64,000 nucleotides of DNA from Rhodoferax sp. GTDB taxonomy: Bacteria > Pseudomonadota > Gammaproteobacteria > Burkholderiales > Burkholderiaceae_C. Below, piece by piece: positions 47,257-58,027 of the stretch (positions are counted from its first letter, which is position 1; every line of letters begins with the position of its first letter). The stretch is from contig NZ_JAUYQD010000035.1 of NCBI RefSeq assembly GCF_030697375.1, positions 1 through 64,000 of the forward strand. Reading direction: 5' to 3'. A model generated the notes under the pieces. It was not told the origin of the DNA. It did not search any database and saw nothing but the letters and a program-made list of their open reading frames with translations. The position numbers were made by a program, and so were the translations under genes.

Positions 47257-48048
47257 ATGCAAACCGCAACACCTGTGAGCACCACCATTGCAAGCATCAA
47301 CGGTGTGGCCTTGCATACGGCGGACGATACCCTGTCCGCCGACGAGTTGCGCCAGCGTGCGTGCTCGGAATTGCTCCGCCAGACAGCCATCGCCAAAGGC
47401 TTGCTCGCTGCCAGCGATACACCTTCGCCAGACGGCGTTCTCAGTGAAGAGGCCACCAGCGCAATCGAAGCTTTGCTGGAACAAAACCTCGCCATTCCCG
47501 ACCCGTCCGAAGAAGCCTGCAGGCGCCACCACAGCGCCCACCAGGCGATCTACTCCACGGGCGAACGCATCAACGTTCGCCACATCTTGTTCGCAGTCAC
47601 GCAAGGCGTTGACGTTGGTGCACTGCGCAGCCGCGCAGAGACCACCTTGCTCGACGTGCGTTGCCACGATGGCAAGAACGCGGAGGATGCTTTTGCGACG
47701 GCGGCCAAGACGCTGTCAAACTGCCCTAGCGGGGCCGAAGGGGGTCAGTTGGGCTGGCTGGTCGCATCGGACTGCGCGCCCGAATTTGCCAAGGAGCTGT
47801 TTGGACACGTAGAAGTCGGTGTACTGCCACGTTTGGTGCACAGCCGTTTTGGCTTGCATGTGGTCGAGGTGTTAGAGCGTATGCCCGGCGTAGAGCAGCC
47901 ATTTGAGGCGGTGCGCGGAGCGGTCACCATGGCCCTGCGACAAAAAACCTACGTCACGGCTTTACGTCAGTACCTGCGATTGTTGGCCGGCGAAGCCGCC
48001 ATTGAGGGGGTTGATCTCGAAGCTGCGGATACCCCTTTGGTTCAGTAA
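47257..48048 (+). CDS. Parvulin-type peptidyl-prolyl isomerase in the nar operon
   Basis: 263-residue protein with a PpiC-type rotamase domain at about 105-210. INVRHILFAV is the family's first strand, then NCPSGAEGGQLGWL and GVLPRLVHSRFGLHVVEVLER. It has no signal peptide, so it is cytoplasmic, and may assist folding of Nar subunits or the denitrification apparatus. Its position after narI is known in several betaproteobacterial nar operons (sometimes called a NifM-like or nar-associated PPIase). The role itself is inferred. Confidence 0.85.
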   Translation: MQTATPVSTTIASINGVALHTADDTLSADELRQRACSELLRQTAIAKGLLAASDTPSPDGVLSEEATSAIEALLEQNLAIPDPSEEACRRHHSAHQAIYSTGERINVRHILFAVTQGVDVGALRSRAETTLLDVRCHDGKNAEDAFATAAKTLSNCPSGAEGGQLGWLVASDCAPEFAKELFGHVEVGVLPRLVHSRFGLHVVEVLERMPGVEQPFEAVRGAVTMALRQKTYVTALRQYLRLLAGEAAIEGVDLEAADTPLVQ

Positions 48049-48071
48049 GTATTTTGACCAACGGGGTTTAC

Positions 48072-48809
48072 ATGCCTGACGAGCTCCTGCAACGCCTGCG
48101 ACGTTTTCACGAACATACATTCCCGGGGGTGCAGGAGCAATTTCAAAATCTGGTCAAGGATGGTCAACACCCCACCATTCTTTTTATTGGCTGCTCCGAC
48201 TCGCGCCTGGTACCCAATCTCCTGACGGGCACGGGGCCCGGAGAATTGTTCGTGATTCGCAATGTGGGGGCGTTTGTGCCACCCTACGACGGATCAGCCG
48301 GTTACCACGGCACCTCGGCGGCCATTGAGTTCGCGGTGTTAAACCTCCAGGTCTCGCGCATCGTGGTCTGCGGGCACAGCCACTGCGGTGGCATACGTGC
48401 GCTCTATGAGGACGTTGATCCTCAAGCCAGAAACCTGGCGGCTTGGCTGAATTTGGGCCGCGAAGCCGCCCTGCCGGTGCAAGTCACCATGGAAGCGTTG
48501 CGTCGCACGGAACAACGCGCCGTGGTGTTGCAACTGGAGCGCCTCATGGGCTACCCCATGGTACGCAAACAAGTGGAGGCCAAGGCCATCACCCTGCACG
48601 GCTGGCACTATGTCATTGAAGACGGCGAAGTGCATGTGTTCGACGTCAAAAGCGGCCAATTTGTCCCCGCGTCTACCGCATCGCACAGCGGCACAGGTCC
48701 GTACCACGAAGTTGAAGATTCCATCGCAAGCCCCGTCTTCAACGAGATTGATGACAGCTATGCACATCTTGCAAAACCTGGCGATTCTTTCGTGGCCGGC
48801 AAAATCTAA
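48072..48809 (+). CDS. Beta-class carbonic anhydrase
   Basis: 245-residue beta-carbonic anhydrase interconverting CO2 and bicarbonate. The zinc ligands are Cys41 in GCSDSR (with the Asp43-Arg45 dyad), His102 and Cys105 in CGHSHCGG. There is no signal peptide. The ATG at 48072 is chosen by family alignment over an in-frame TTG at 48054. It lies between nar and nor genes on the same strand with short gaps, an unusual place for this enzyme, suggesting coexpression with nitrate respiration. Confidence 0.9.
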   Translation: MPDELLQRLRRFHEHTFPGVQEQFQNLVKDGQHPTILFIGCSDSRLVPNLLTGTGPGELFVIRNVGAFVPPYDGSAGYHGTSAAIEFAVLNLQVSRIVVCGHSHCGGIRALYEDVDPQARNLAAWLNLGREAALPVQVTMEALRRTEQRAVVLQLERLMGYPMVRKQVEAKAITLHGWHYVIEDGEVHVFDVKSGQFVPASTASHSGTGPYHEVEDSIASPVFNEIDDSYAHLAKPGDSFVAGKI

Positions 48810-48897
48810 TTTGCGTCAATTCTTAATCCGGGTCAAGGACTGTTTCTCCGTCAACCGATACGCTCCATAGCGAATCAAACTTCAGGAGTTCAAAGAA

Positions 48898-49335
48898 ATG
48901 AATCAAGTTAAAGGCAGCGGGTTTACCAAGCAAATGGCCCGCAATATGTTTTACGGAGGGTCCGTATTTTTCATATTTGTATTTGCTGCGCTCATATTTG
49001 ACAGCGAAAGAAAAATTCCTGCCCGATCCAACGCCGAGGCCATCACCCCTGCGGTAGAGCGAGGCAAAAAATTGTGGGAAACACGCAACTGCATTGGCTG
49101 CCACACGCTGCTGGGCGAAGGCGCTTACTTTGCACCTGAGCTTGGCAATGTTTACAAACGCCGTGGCGGCGACTTCATCAAGGCATGGATCGCTTCGCAA
49201 CCGACACACACCCCTGGGCGCCGCCAGATGCCGCAATTCAACTTCACTGAAGACCAGTTGAATGACATGGTGGAGTTCCTGAAGTGGACGAACAACATCA
49301 ATACCGAAAAATGGCCACCGAATATTGAAGGCTAA
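48898..49335 (+). CDS. norC: Nitric oxide reductase cytochrome c subunit NorC
   Basis: 145-residue membrane-anchored cytochrome c. One TM helix at 19-34 (FYGGSVFFIFVFAALIF) is followed by heme c site CIGCH (65-69), with axial Met111 in RRQMPQF. It feeds electrons to NorB. The Shine-Dalgarno CAGGAG is 10 bp upstream. It is the first gene of norCB-norQ-orf-norD. Confidence 0.97.
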   Translation: MNQVKGSGFTKQMARNMFYGGSVFFIFVFAALIFDSERKIPARSNAEAITPAVERGKKLWETRNCIGCHTLLGEGAYFAPELGNVYKRRGGDFIKAWIASQPTHTPGRRQMPQFNFTEDQLNDMVEFLKWTNNINTEKWPPNIEG

Positions 49336-49353
49336 TCGTTGAAGCACGTCTGA

Positions 49354-50805
<1,452 letters not shown>

Positions 50806-50816
50806 GGAAAAGAAGC

Positions 50817-51614
50817 ATGCAGCAGATGGCAATCGCACCGTTCTACGCACAACAAGGAGGCGAATGCGCCCTTTTCGAACACGCGTGGAGGAAGCAGTTG
50901 CCTCTGCTCATCAAAGGCCCCACAGGTTGCGGAAAAACCCGCTTCGTCGAACACATGGCAGCACGGCTGGGGCGTCCCCTCATTACCGTGTCTTGCCATG
51001 ACGATCTGAGCGCTTCGGATCTGGTGGGTCGCTTTTTGATTGGCAACGGCAGCACCATCTGGTCCGACGGGCCGCTGGCCCGTGCAGTCCGGGCAGGTGC
51101 CATTTGCTACCTGGATGAGGTGGTGGAAGCGCGCAAGGACACCACTGTCGTGCTGCATCCATTGGCCGATGATCGGCGCGTCTTGCCGATTGAGCGAACC
51201 GGTGAAGAGCTGGTAGCGCCTCCCGAATTTATGCTGGTGATTTCCTACAATCCAGGATATCAAAACCTGCTCAAGGGTCTTAAGCCCAGCACCCGACAAC
51301 GCTTTGTGGCGTTGAGCATGGGTTATCCAACGCCTGAAGTCGAACTTGCTATTGTGCAAGCAGAAACCGGCATCCCCGTCCAAAGCGCCACGCAGTTGGT
51401 GCGACTGGCAAAATCATTCCGATGCCTGACCGAGTATGACCTTGAAGAAACGGTCAGCACGCGGCTGCTCGTTTCGGCCGGCCGCCTGCTGGCTTCGGGC
51501 TTACCCATGCAGGTGGCCTGCCGGGCCGCCATCATTGACGCATTGACGGACGACGCCGCAACGGCCGATGCCTTGGGCGAGGTCGTGCGCGCCTTGATTG
51601 GCGATGCCTCCTGA
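50817..51614 (+). CDS. norQ: NO reductase activation ATPase NorQ (MoxR-type AAA+)
   Basis: 265-residue AAA+ ATPase of the MoxR/CbbQ family that, with the VWA protein NorD, inserts the FeB iron into NorB. Walker A GPTGCGKTRF (36-45), Walker B ICYLDEVVEARKD, and the sensor region SYNPGYQ are present. It follows norB by 11 bp, and its 3' end overlaps the polyferredoxin gene by 11 bp. Confidence 0.95.
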   Translation: MQQMAIAPFYAQQGGECALFEHAWRKQLPLLIKGPTGCGKTRFVEHMAARLGRPLITVSCHDDLSASDLVGRFLIGNGSTIWSDGPLARAVRAGAICYLDEVVEARKDTTVVLHPLADDRRVLPIERTGEELVAPPEFMLVISYNPGYQNLLKGLKPSTRQRFVALSMGYPTPEVELAIVQAETGIPVQSATQLVRLAKSFRCLTEYDLEETVSTRLLVSAGRLLASGLPMQVACRAAIIDALTDDAATADALGEVVRALIGDAS

Positions 51615-52602
51615 CCTATTGGTCCTGGCAGAACGTCGGGCCAACACAGATCAGCCGACGAGTCAGCTTGCACGGCTCCAGAAGGTACGCAACGCCACAC
51701 AAGCGGCGTTTTTTTTACTTTTCATCCTGGCACCTGCATTGAACCTTTTGCGTTTCGACCTGTACGAAACGCAATTGTGGTTTCTGGGGATGCGGTGGAC
51801 CTTGGGAATCGACGCATTGGCAAAAGGTGATATCAGTGCAGCACAAGCCGGCATGGGCATTGTGCTGCGCGCCTTTGTACCGGCCCTTGTTTTCATCGGT
51901 ATTTTTTTGGGGGTGGCCTACCGTTATGGCCGCCTCTACTGCGGGTGGTTATGCCCCCATTTTTCAGTGGTTGAAACACTCAACAATCTATTGCATCGCG
52001 CCTGTGGAAAATTGAGCCTGTGGGACCGCAGTACCACCCCATGGGCCAACATGGAGCCCAACGCGCGCTGGTGGCCGCTCTTTGCCCTCAGTTGCACCGT
52101 GATGGGCTTTTTGTGGTCCATTACCTTGGTCAGCTACCTGCTGCCGCCCAACGTGATTTGGGGTGGCCTGGTGCAGGGCACACTCACCCCCAACCAGGCC
52201 CGCTTCATTGTGATTGGCGGCCTGGTATTCACGGCAGAATTTGCGTTCGCCAGGCATTTGTTTTGTCGGTTTGGATGTGCCGTCGGCCTCTTTCAGAGCT
52301 TGGCGTGGATGGCCAATCCGCGCGGCATGGTGGTTGCCTTTGCGCGTGAGCGCGCACGGGATTGCAAAACCTGCGATCAACCACGGGGCTCGGCTTGCGA
52401 CAATGCCTGCCCCATGCGTCTGAATCCGCGCAATATCAAACGCATGATGTTTTCCTGTGTGCAATGCGGCCAATGCCTCACGGCTTGCGATACATCGCAA
52501 CAGGCCCAGCAACGGGAACCCACCTTGCAATGGCAAATAGGCGCTGATGCACTGCGCGAAACCCTGCGCCAGCGCCGCAGAGACCAAATGGGGCGACACT
52601 GA
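51604..52602 (+). CDS. Membrane polyferredoxin (RdxA/NosR-C-term-like) in the nor operon
   Basis: 332-residue membrane protein with about five hydrophobic segments and three clustered cysteine groups: YCGWLCPHFS, CRFGCAVGLFQS, and the C-terminal pair CKTCDQPRGSACDNACPM and CVQCGQCLTACD, which fit two [4Fe-4S] clusters. It resembles CcoG/RdxA, NapH and the C-terminal half of NosR. The ATG lies inside the norQ end, and the stop overlaps the norD start (TGATG), so translation is coupled. A role in electron supply to, or assembly of, NorCB is inferred from context. Confidence 0.88.
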   Translation: MPPDLLVLAERRANTDQPTSQLARLQKVRNATQAAFFLLFILAPALNLLRFDLYETQLWFLGMRWTLGIDALAKGDISAAQAGMGIVLRAFVPALVFIGIFLGVAYRYGRLYCGWLCPHFSVVETLNNLLHRACGKLSLWDRSTTPWANMEPNARWWPLFALSCTVMGFLWSITLVSYLLPPNVIWGGLVQGTLTPNQARFIVIGGLVFTAEFAFARHLFCRFGCAVGLFQSLAWMANPRGMVVAFARERARDCKTCDQPRGSACDNACPMRLNPRNIKRMMFSCVQCGQCLTACDTSQQAQQREPTLQWQIGADALRETLRQRRRDQMGRH

Positions 52603-54431
52603 TGGAAGAAATGGTTGGACGCTGGTGGCACAACGCCGTCACCAAGCTGGCGCTGCAAACGCATCCGCAAGCGGTGGTTCATCTCAGCGATGTTCAAAAA
52701 TCCATTGGCATTCTCTTTCGTGCGGCAGGCGGCTCGTCGGCCTTGCGTCTGGCGCCTGCCTCAGAACAGCGTGTGGGAGGCCCACGCAACTGGTTGCAGA
52801 AGGTTGCAGGCAGTGGCCGCCGAGCCGACATGGCACTGCTGGAGCCCGACGTACTCGCACTTCCTGCGTCGCTGGCAGTGTTTGACGACCAGGCACTGAA
52901 CCGTGACCTGTACCTGTGGCTCGCGATCCAATCCGCAAGTTACACCCACACCGGAAATTGGGTGTCCGATAACCGGTGCGCCACGGCAAGGGGACTGGAT
53001 TACTTCCCCGGTTTCGCGGCCCGACACCAAAGCTTGTTAAGCGCACACCTGGCGCAACGCCCCAAGCTATCGCAACTGCGAGGTGAAGCCGCAGCGACCG
53101 AAGCGGTAGTTCAATCAGCGTTGTGCGACGAAGAAACCATTGTTCGCCTGATTGGGCCCACGGATGTAGCGCCCGTGTGGATGTGGGTGGGGGCAGGTGA
53201 TGCCTTGACCGCTGACGGCATCCGAAATGCGGCAAAAAATGATCCCAATGCCCCTGCGGCTTCGCATTCAGCCGAAGACAAGAAGCGTAGGCGTACCCAA
53301 CGCACCCAGGAAAGCGATGGGCGCAATCCCCTGGTGCTGCCCTTTCGGGGCGAAGCCTTGATGTCGTGGAGTGAAATGGTGCAAGTCAACCGCAGCACCG
53401 ACGACGAAGACGATGGCAACGCCATCCAAGCGGCCAACGACATGGACAAACTATCGACGGCACCCGACGGTCAAACGCTGGCATCACGCGTCAAGTTCGA
53501 TTTGGATCTGCCCAGCAGCAGCTCGGACGACCTGCCCTTGGGACCGGGTCTGCGTCTTCCCGAATGGGACTACCGACGCCAAGTATTGCAAGCGGAGCAC
53601 TGTGTGGTGCAGACCATGGAGGTGCGGCACGCCGCCCCCTATGTGCCCCCCCCTGCCCTGCGCCTCACGGCCAAGCGCTTGCGGCGCCGGCTGGAAGTCA
53701 TGCGCGACGTACCCCGCCCCCAGCATGGACAAGACAGTGGCGACGCCATCGACCTGGATGCGTGGGTGCGCTTCAATACCGACCAGTTGGGTCATGGCGG
53801 GCTGCGCAGTGACACCCCACCCGTGTACACCCGCCAGGCGAAGTGTGACCGCAGCCTTGCGACCTTGCTGCTGGCAGATTTGTCCCTCTCCACCGATGCC
53901 TATGCCACCTCACAGGTCCGGGTCATCGATGTCATTCGTGACGCGCTGTTTGTATTTGGCGAGGCGCTTAGCGCTACGGGGGACGCCTTTGCCATCTGGG
54001 GCTTTAGTTCGGTGCGCCGCCAGCATGTGCGCTTGCAACGCCTCAAAGGGTTTGAAGAAACATGGAACGGCACCACCCAAGCGCGGGTGGGCGCCATCAA
54101 GCCTGGTTATTACACCCGCATGGGCGCGGCCATTCGCCATGCCACCTTGCAGCTGTCGGAGCGGCCCGAGCGCCGCCGCCTGTTGATGCTGCTGACCGAT
54201 GGAAAACCGAATGACCTGGACATCTACGAAGGGCGCTACGGCATTGAGGACACCCGCCAGGCGATTCACGAAGCGCATGCTGCGGGACTCTTTCCATTTT
54301 GTGTGACGGTGGATGAAACCGCACACGATTACCTTCCGTTTTTGTTCGGTCGTGAAGGCTATGCACTGGTACACCGACCACAGGATTTGGTCAGTCGTTT
54401 GACACAGGCATGGGCCACCCTGGCGCGATAG
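52602..54431 (+). CDS. norD: NO reductase activation protein NorD (VWA domain)
   Basis: 609-residue protein with a C-terminal von Willebrand A domain (about 420-609) carrying a MIDAS motif D-x-S-x-S in LLLADLSLSTDAY and the Thr/Asp pair around LLTDGKPNDLD. Partner of NorQ in maturing NorB. The middle (about 200-310) is charged and low in conservation. The start codon overlaps the upstream stop by one base. It is the last gene of the nor set, 70 bp before the dnr-like regulator. Confidence 0.93.
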   Translation: MEEMVGRWWHNAVTKLALQTHPQAVVHLSDVQKSIGILFRAAGGSSALRLAPASEQRVGGPRNWLQKVAGSGRRADMALLEPDVLALPASLAVFDDQALNRDLYLWLAIQSASYTHTGNWVSDNRCATARGLDYFPGFAARHQSLLSAHLAQRPKLSQLRGEAAATEAVVQSALCDEETIVRLIGPTDVAPVWMWVGAGDALTADGIRNAAKNDPNAPAASHSAEDKKRRRTQRTQESDGRNPLVLPFRGEALMSWSEMVQVNRSTDDEDDGNAIQAANDMDKLSTAPDGQTLASRVKFDLDLPSSSSDDLPLGPGLRLPEWDYRRQVLQAEHCVVQTMEVRHAAPYVPPPALRLTAKRLRRRLEVMRDVPRPQHGQDSGDAIDLDAWVRFNTDQLGHGGLRSDTPPVYTRQAKCDRSLATLLLADLSLSTDAYATSQVRVIDVIRDALFVFGEALSATGDAFAIWGFSSVRRQHVRLQRLKGFEETWNGTTQARVGAIKPGYYTRMGAAIRHATLQLSERPERRRLLMLLTDGKPNDLDIYEGRYGIEDTRQAIHEAHAAGLFPFCVTVDETAHDYLPFLFGREGYALVHRPQDLVSRLTQAWATLAR

Positions 54432-54501
54432 TCCAGCGGCACACCGCACACTACAATCATCAGTTCGCTTTACCCTTCTTTACCGAGCCACGGGGCAAAA
54501 A

Positions 54502-55206
54502 ATGAAAATGGACGTTGAACAATTCGACATTCCGCGTTACCTATCGGTACTGCCGATGTTCAGCGATCTCTCCCATGTGGAGCGCGATCGTATAGCCCAG
54601 GGTTGCCATATTCGGCGGCTCACCCGCGGTGACATGGTTTTCAGAATAGGGGAATCCTGCGAAGCATTCCATGTGGTGGTGGTGGGTCAGGTAAAACTAT
54701 ATGTCGCTTCTCCGGCAGGCCAGGAAAAAGTGATTGAACTGATAGGGCCTGGCCACAGCTTTGCCGAAGCCATGATGTTTCTTGAACGGCCCTACATCTT
54801 GAACGCCCAATCCCTGGCCGACACCTTGCTGATCAGCGTGAGCAAGCATGCAGTGTTTGGCGAAGTGGAACGCGACCCGCGCTTTTGCATGCACATGCTG
54901 GCCGGTATTTCGCGCCGCTTGCATGGGCTGGTGCAGGATGTCGAGGGGTATTCCCTGCAAAGCGGCATGCAGCGCCTGATTGGCTACCTGCTTCGGGATG
55001 TAGAAGACGAAGACACCGCCACCATTGGCATCGTCACCGTGTCCCTGCCCGTCAGCAAAGCCACCATTGCCTCACGCCTGTCGCTGACACCGGAGTATTT
55101 CTCGCGCGTGTTACACGAGCTGGAGTCGCATGGCCTGATCGAGATCGACAAGCGCGAGATCCGCATTCTTGACGTACAACGCCTGGCCGGTTACGGTTCG
55201 CAATAA
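54502..55206 (+). CDS. dnr: Crp/Fnr-family regulator of DNR type
   Basis: 234-residue regulator with a cyclic-nucleotide-binding-like sensor domain (about 15-135) and winged HTH (about 175-215). The recognition helix LTPEYFSRVLHEL has the E-x-x-S-R pattern that reads TTGAT half-sites in FNR. The N-terminal Cys cluster of true FNR is absent, so an NO/heme-sensing DNR-type regulator is more likely than an Fe-S sensor. It sits between nor and nir genes. A perfect TTGAT-N4-ATCAA box occurs at 61702 in the nir region. Confidence 0.9.
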   Translation: MKMDVEQFDIPRYLSVLPMFSDLSHVERDRIAQGCHIRRLTRGDMVFRIGESCEAFHVVVVGQVKLYVASPAGQEKVIELIGPGHSFAEAMMFLERPYILNAQSLADTLLISVSKHAVFGEVERDPRFCMHMLAGISRRLHGLVQDVEGYSLQSGMQRLIGYLLRDVEDEDTATIGIVTVSLPVSKATIASRLSLTPEYFSRVLHELESHGLIEIDKREIRILDVQRLAGYGSQ

Positions 55207-55222
55207 TTTAAGCAAAAAGTGG

Positions 55223-55273
55223 CTGCAGCCCCCGCAGAATAAGCGCAAGCAGCTACTTTTTTCATAGCAAAAC
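55223..55273 (+). repeat. Dispersed repeat, copy G
   Basis: Full copy with the GCAGCCCCCGCAGAAT block, AAGCGCAAGCAGCTAC and a TTCATAGCAAAACC arm. It lies in the 93-bp convergent gap between the dnr-like gene and nirN, and is the closest match to the copy embedded in lolD. No terminator other than this element separates the two convergent operons. Confidence 0.75.
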
Positions 55274-55299
55274 CACGCCCCCGAATGGCGGAGTTTCTC

Positions 55300-56814
55300 T
55301 CAGTGGCTGGTCCCCTCCGAGCGGGTGATCTTGTTGAACACGTTGTACTTTCCGGAAGGTTTGTTCATCTTGATCCGCTTGACCACCTCCAGTGTGCTGG
55401 CGTTGTAGACCACCAGCTCACCATCGTTCTCCCACACACTGACCAAGGCATATTTGCCATCGCGGGTGAACTCGGTATGCGCGGCCACCTTGCCTGGAAC
55501 CGGTTTTAACTCTTTGACAATTTCCAGCGTCTTTTTGTCCAGAATCTGGATCACATCGCGGTTCTTCTGGCCATTGAACACGTCCACCCAGGCATAAGGC
55601 GTGTTCTCATGGCTGCGCATGAAGAAACCCGGCCCCAGGGTGGGAACCTGTTTGATGATTTTCCAGGAACCCATGTCAATCACCGACACCACACCGTCCT
55701 TCAGGTTGGGGGTCGCCATCACGGGCATGCCTTGGTAATTCCAAGTAATGCCTGAGCCCAGGTGCGGCAATCCCGGCAGGTCCACCGCCGCGACTTTGAC
55801 ACCACTGTTGAGGTTGACCACCCGCCCCTGCCCACCACGGGATGAACCAAACACATGTTCATAGGAAGGATCGAAGAAAAAGTCGTCCAGATAGTCATCC
55901 AGCTTGATGCGGCGCGGCGCAGCAAACTCCGAGCCCTGGGGGCTGATCTCTGCGTAACTCAACTCCCAAACTTCCGGAATATCCTTCAAGGCCGCAACAA
56001 AACTCTTGCGGGGTCCGGCGTCATAGACAGCCGACACGCGTGAGGACTTGCCGCTGTCGTCTTTGACATCTATGACGCGAATGGGCGACAGATCGCGGGT
56101 GTCGAGTGCAACCAGCGTATGGGGGAAATTGTTGGCCACCATGGCAAAGCGACCATCACTGGACACCGCCAGATTGCGCGCGTTGATGCCGGCACGGATT
56201 TCTGCCACCAAGGTCAGATTCCAGATGTCGTATTTGGCGATCCATCCATCCCGCGACGCAAAATAAACGTAACGACCATCGGGCGAGAACTTCGGGCCAC
56301 CGTGCAGCGCATAGCGGGTGGGAAAGCGGGCAATGGCCTCGAACTTGTCCCCATCCAAAATGGTCGCGTGATGGTCGCCAATTTCGACTACCACAAACAA
56401 ATTGAGCAGGTCCGCCTTGAACACCGGCTTATTCGGCAAGCTGGCGGCTTTGACATGTTCAATCCGGGATGCCCGTATTTCGTCCATGCCCCAGGTCGGT
56501 GTTTTGGCCAGCGGCGTATAGATCATCTCGGCAAGCGCCGATATTTCTTGCGATGACAAGAGGGCTCCAAAGGCGGGCATCTGCGTCGCCTGGCGCCCTT
56601 GCGCAATGGTTTTGAGCGCGTCTGGACGGCGCAAACGCTCCAGGTTGCCGGGCAACAAAGCTGGCCCCGCCCCGCCCAATCGATCGACGCCATGGCAGGA
56701 GGCGCAGTGGGTCTGGTAAACCTGCTGCGTGTCCGTCTCGGCCCGACTCGCCGGCGCGCCCATCACCCCCACCACCAGCCCCAAGAAAACTCTGGAAATC
56801 AGCGCTGCATTCAT
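55300..56814 (-). CDS. nirN: Heme d1 biosynthesis dehydrogenase NirN (cd1-like)
   Basis: 504-residue periplasmic protein: signal peptide, N-terminal cytochrome c domain (CASCH, 37-41; QMPAFG) and an eight-bladed d1 propeller with axial His171 in YALHGGPKFSPDG. NirN catalyses the last step, oxidising dihydro-heme d1 to d1. It is called NirN rather than the nitrite reductase NirS because the cytochrome domain reads RLGGAGPALLPGNL, as in NirN, and it lies at the end of nirCFDLGHJ. The start ATG 56814 overlaps the nirJ stop (ATGA); the longer frame is not used. Confidence 0.9.
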   Translation of the reverse strand: MNAALISRVFLGLVVGVMGAPASRAETDTQQVYQTHCASCHGVDRLGGAGPALLPGNLERLRRPDALKTIAQGRQATQMPAFGALLSSQEISALAEMIYTPLAKTPTWGMDEIRASRIEHVKAASLPNKPVFKADLLNLFVVVEIGDHHATILDGDKFEAIARFPTRYALHGGPKFSPDGRYVYFASRDGWIAKYDIWNLTLVAEIRAGINARNLAVSSDGRFAMVANNFPHTLVALDTRDLSPIRVIDVKDDSGKSSRVSAVYDAGPRKSFVAALKDIPEVWELSYAEISPQGSEFAAPRRIKLDDYLDDFFFDPSYEHVFGSSRGGQGRVVNLNSGVKVAAVDLPGLPHLGSGITWNYQGMPVMATPNLKDGVVSVIDMGSWKIIKQVPTLGPGFFMRSHENTPYAWVDVFNGQKNRDVIQILDKKTLEIVKELKPVPGKVAAHTEFTRDGKYALVSVWENDGELVVYNASTLEVVKRIKMNKPSGKYNVFNKITRSEGTSH

Positions 56815-58019
56815 TGGGCTTGCCTCGCTTGGCGCACGCCGATATAGGGTTTCATCGGGACGCGCTCGCGCGCGGCACCCACCAGGCCGATCTCTTCGTC
56901 GGACAAATAACACGCCGGGTCCTCCTGCCACGCGTCTCCGGTGAGTTGCAAGGCACGCACCCGCGTGTTGCCGCCGCAGACGTCGAAATAGCTGCAGTCA
57001 CCGCAGCGGCCCTTGATGGTGCGCGGAACGGCCTTGAGCCCCGCCATCAGCGGGTCCGAGGTATCGCGCCAAATGTCGGAGAACGCCCGCTCGCGCACGT
57101 TGCCCAGGTTGTGGTGCCACCAAAAGGTATCGGGGTGCACATTGCCCAGGTTGTCGATATTGGCCACATTGACGCCCGACGAGTTGCCGCCCCACTGCGC
57201 CAGCTTGGCGCGCAATGCCGCTTCTTTTTCCGGAAAATGACGCCGTACCCAGTGCAGCAAATACACACCATCGGCATCGTTGTTACCGGTCACAAACTCC
57301 TTGTCGACGCCTTTTTCAATATGGCTCCAGCAGGTGTCGAACAGCAAGTCCATGGCCTTGCGGGTGGTGTTCAGAAAGGCATCGCGCCCCCGGTTGGTAT
57401 TGCCGCGCCCCGCGTAGTTGAGGTGGGACAGGTAAAACTTGTCAATGCCTTCATCGTCCACCAACTGCAGCAAGGCTGGCAAATCGTGCGCATTGTCTTG
57501 CGTCAGGGTAAAGCGCACCCCAATTTTGATGCCGGCATCGCGGCAGAGCCGGACACCGTGCAGCGATGCGTCAAACGCGCCTTCCTTGCGGCGAAACACA
57601 TCGTGGGTCTCCCGGATGCCATCCAGGCTGACGCCTACGTAGTCAAAACCAATGGCGGCAATACGCTCGATATTGGACTCATCGATCAGCGTGCCGTTGC
57701 TCGACAAGCCCACGTAAAAACCCATCTCCTTGGCACGCCGGGAGATATCGAAAATGTCGTCGCGCAACAAGGGTTCGCCCCCCGAAAGAATCAGCACAGG
57801 CACCCGAAAGCCGCGCAAATCGTCCATGACGCCATAGACCTCGGCGGTGCTCAATTCACCCGCAAAATCCTTGTCTGCCGATATCGAATAGCAGTGTTTG
57901 CACGTCAGGTTGCAGCGGCGAATCAGGTTCCAGATCACCACCGGACCGGGTGGGTTGCGCTTGGGGCCCAATGGGGTGGGGTTGGCGATTTCTCGCATGT
58001 ATTGGGTAATTCGAAACAT
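56811..58019 (-). CDS. nirJ: Heme d1 biosynthesis radical SAM protein NirJ
   Basis: 402-residue radical SAM enzyme with CNLTCKHC (Cys36, 40, 43) for the SAM cluster and a C-terminal auxiliary cluster region (CGDCSYFDVCGGNTR, plus DPACYLSDEE). NirJ removes the propionate side chains from 12,18-didecarboxysiroheme and installs the oxo groups. It is 8 bp downstream of nirH and coupled to nirN by an ATGA overlap. Confidence 0.96.
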   Translation of the reverse strand: MFRITQYMREIANPTPLGPKRNPPGPVVIWNLIRRCNLTCKHCYSISADKDFAGELSTAEVYGVMDDLRGFRVPVLILSGGEPLLRDDIFDISRRAKEMGFYVGLSSNGTLIDESNIERIAAIGFDYVGVSLDGIRETHDVFRRKEGAFDASLHGVRLCRDAGIKIGVRFTLTQDNAHDLPALLQLVDDEGIDKFYLSHLNYAGRGNTNRGRDAFLNTTRKAMDLLFDTCWSHIEKGVDKEFVTGNNDADGVYLLHWVRRHFPEKEAALRAKLAQWGGNSSGVNVANIDNLGNVHPDTFWWHHNLGNVRERAFSDIWRDTSDPLMAGLKAVPRTIKGRCGDCSYFDVCGGNTRVRALQLTGDAWQEDPACYLSDEEIGLVGAARERVPMKPYIGVRQARQAQ

Positions 58020-58027
58020 GGTTTCCT

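Noticed and set aside
55300..56814. Calling this gene nirS (cd1 nitrite reductase)
   Set aside because: The cytochrome domain pattern (RLGGAGPALLPG; RQATQMPAFG), length and position at the end of nirCFDLGHJ fit NirN; the NirS heme c-domain signatures are absent.
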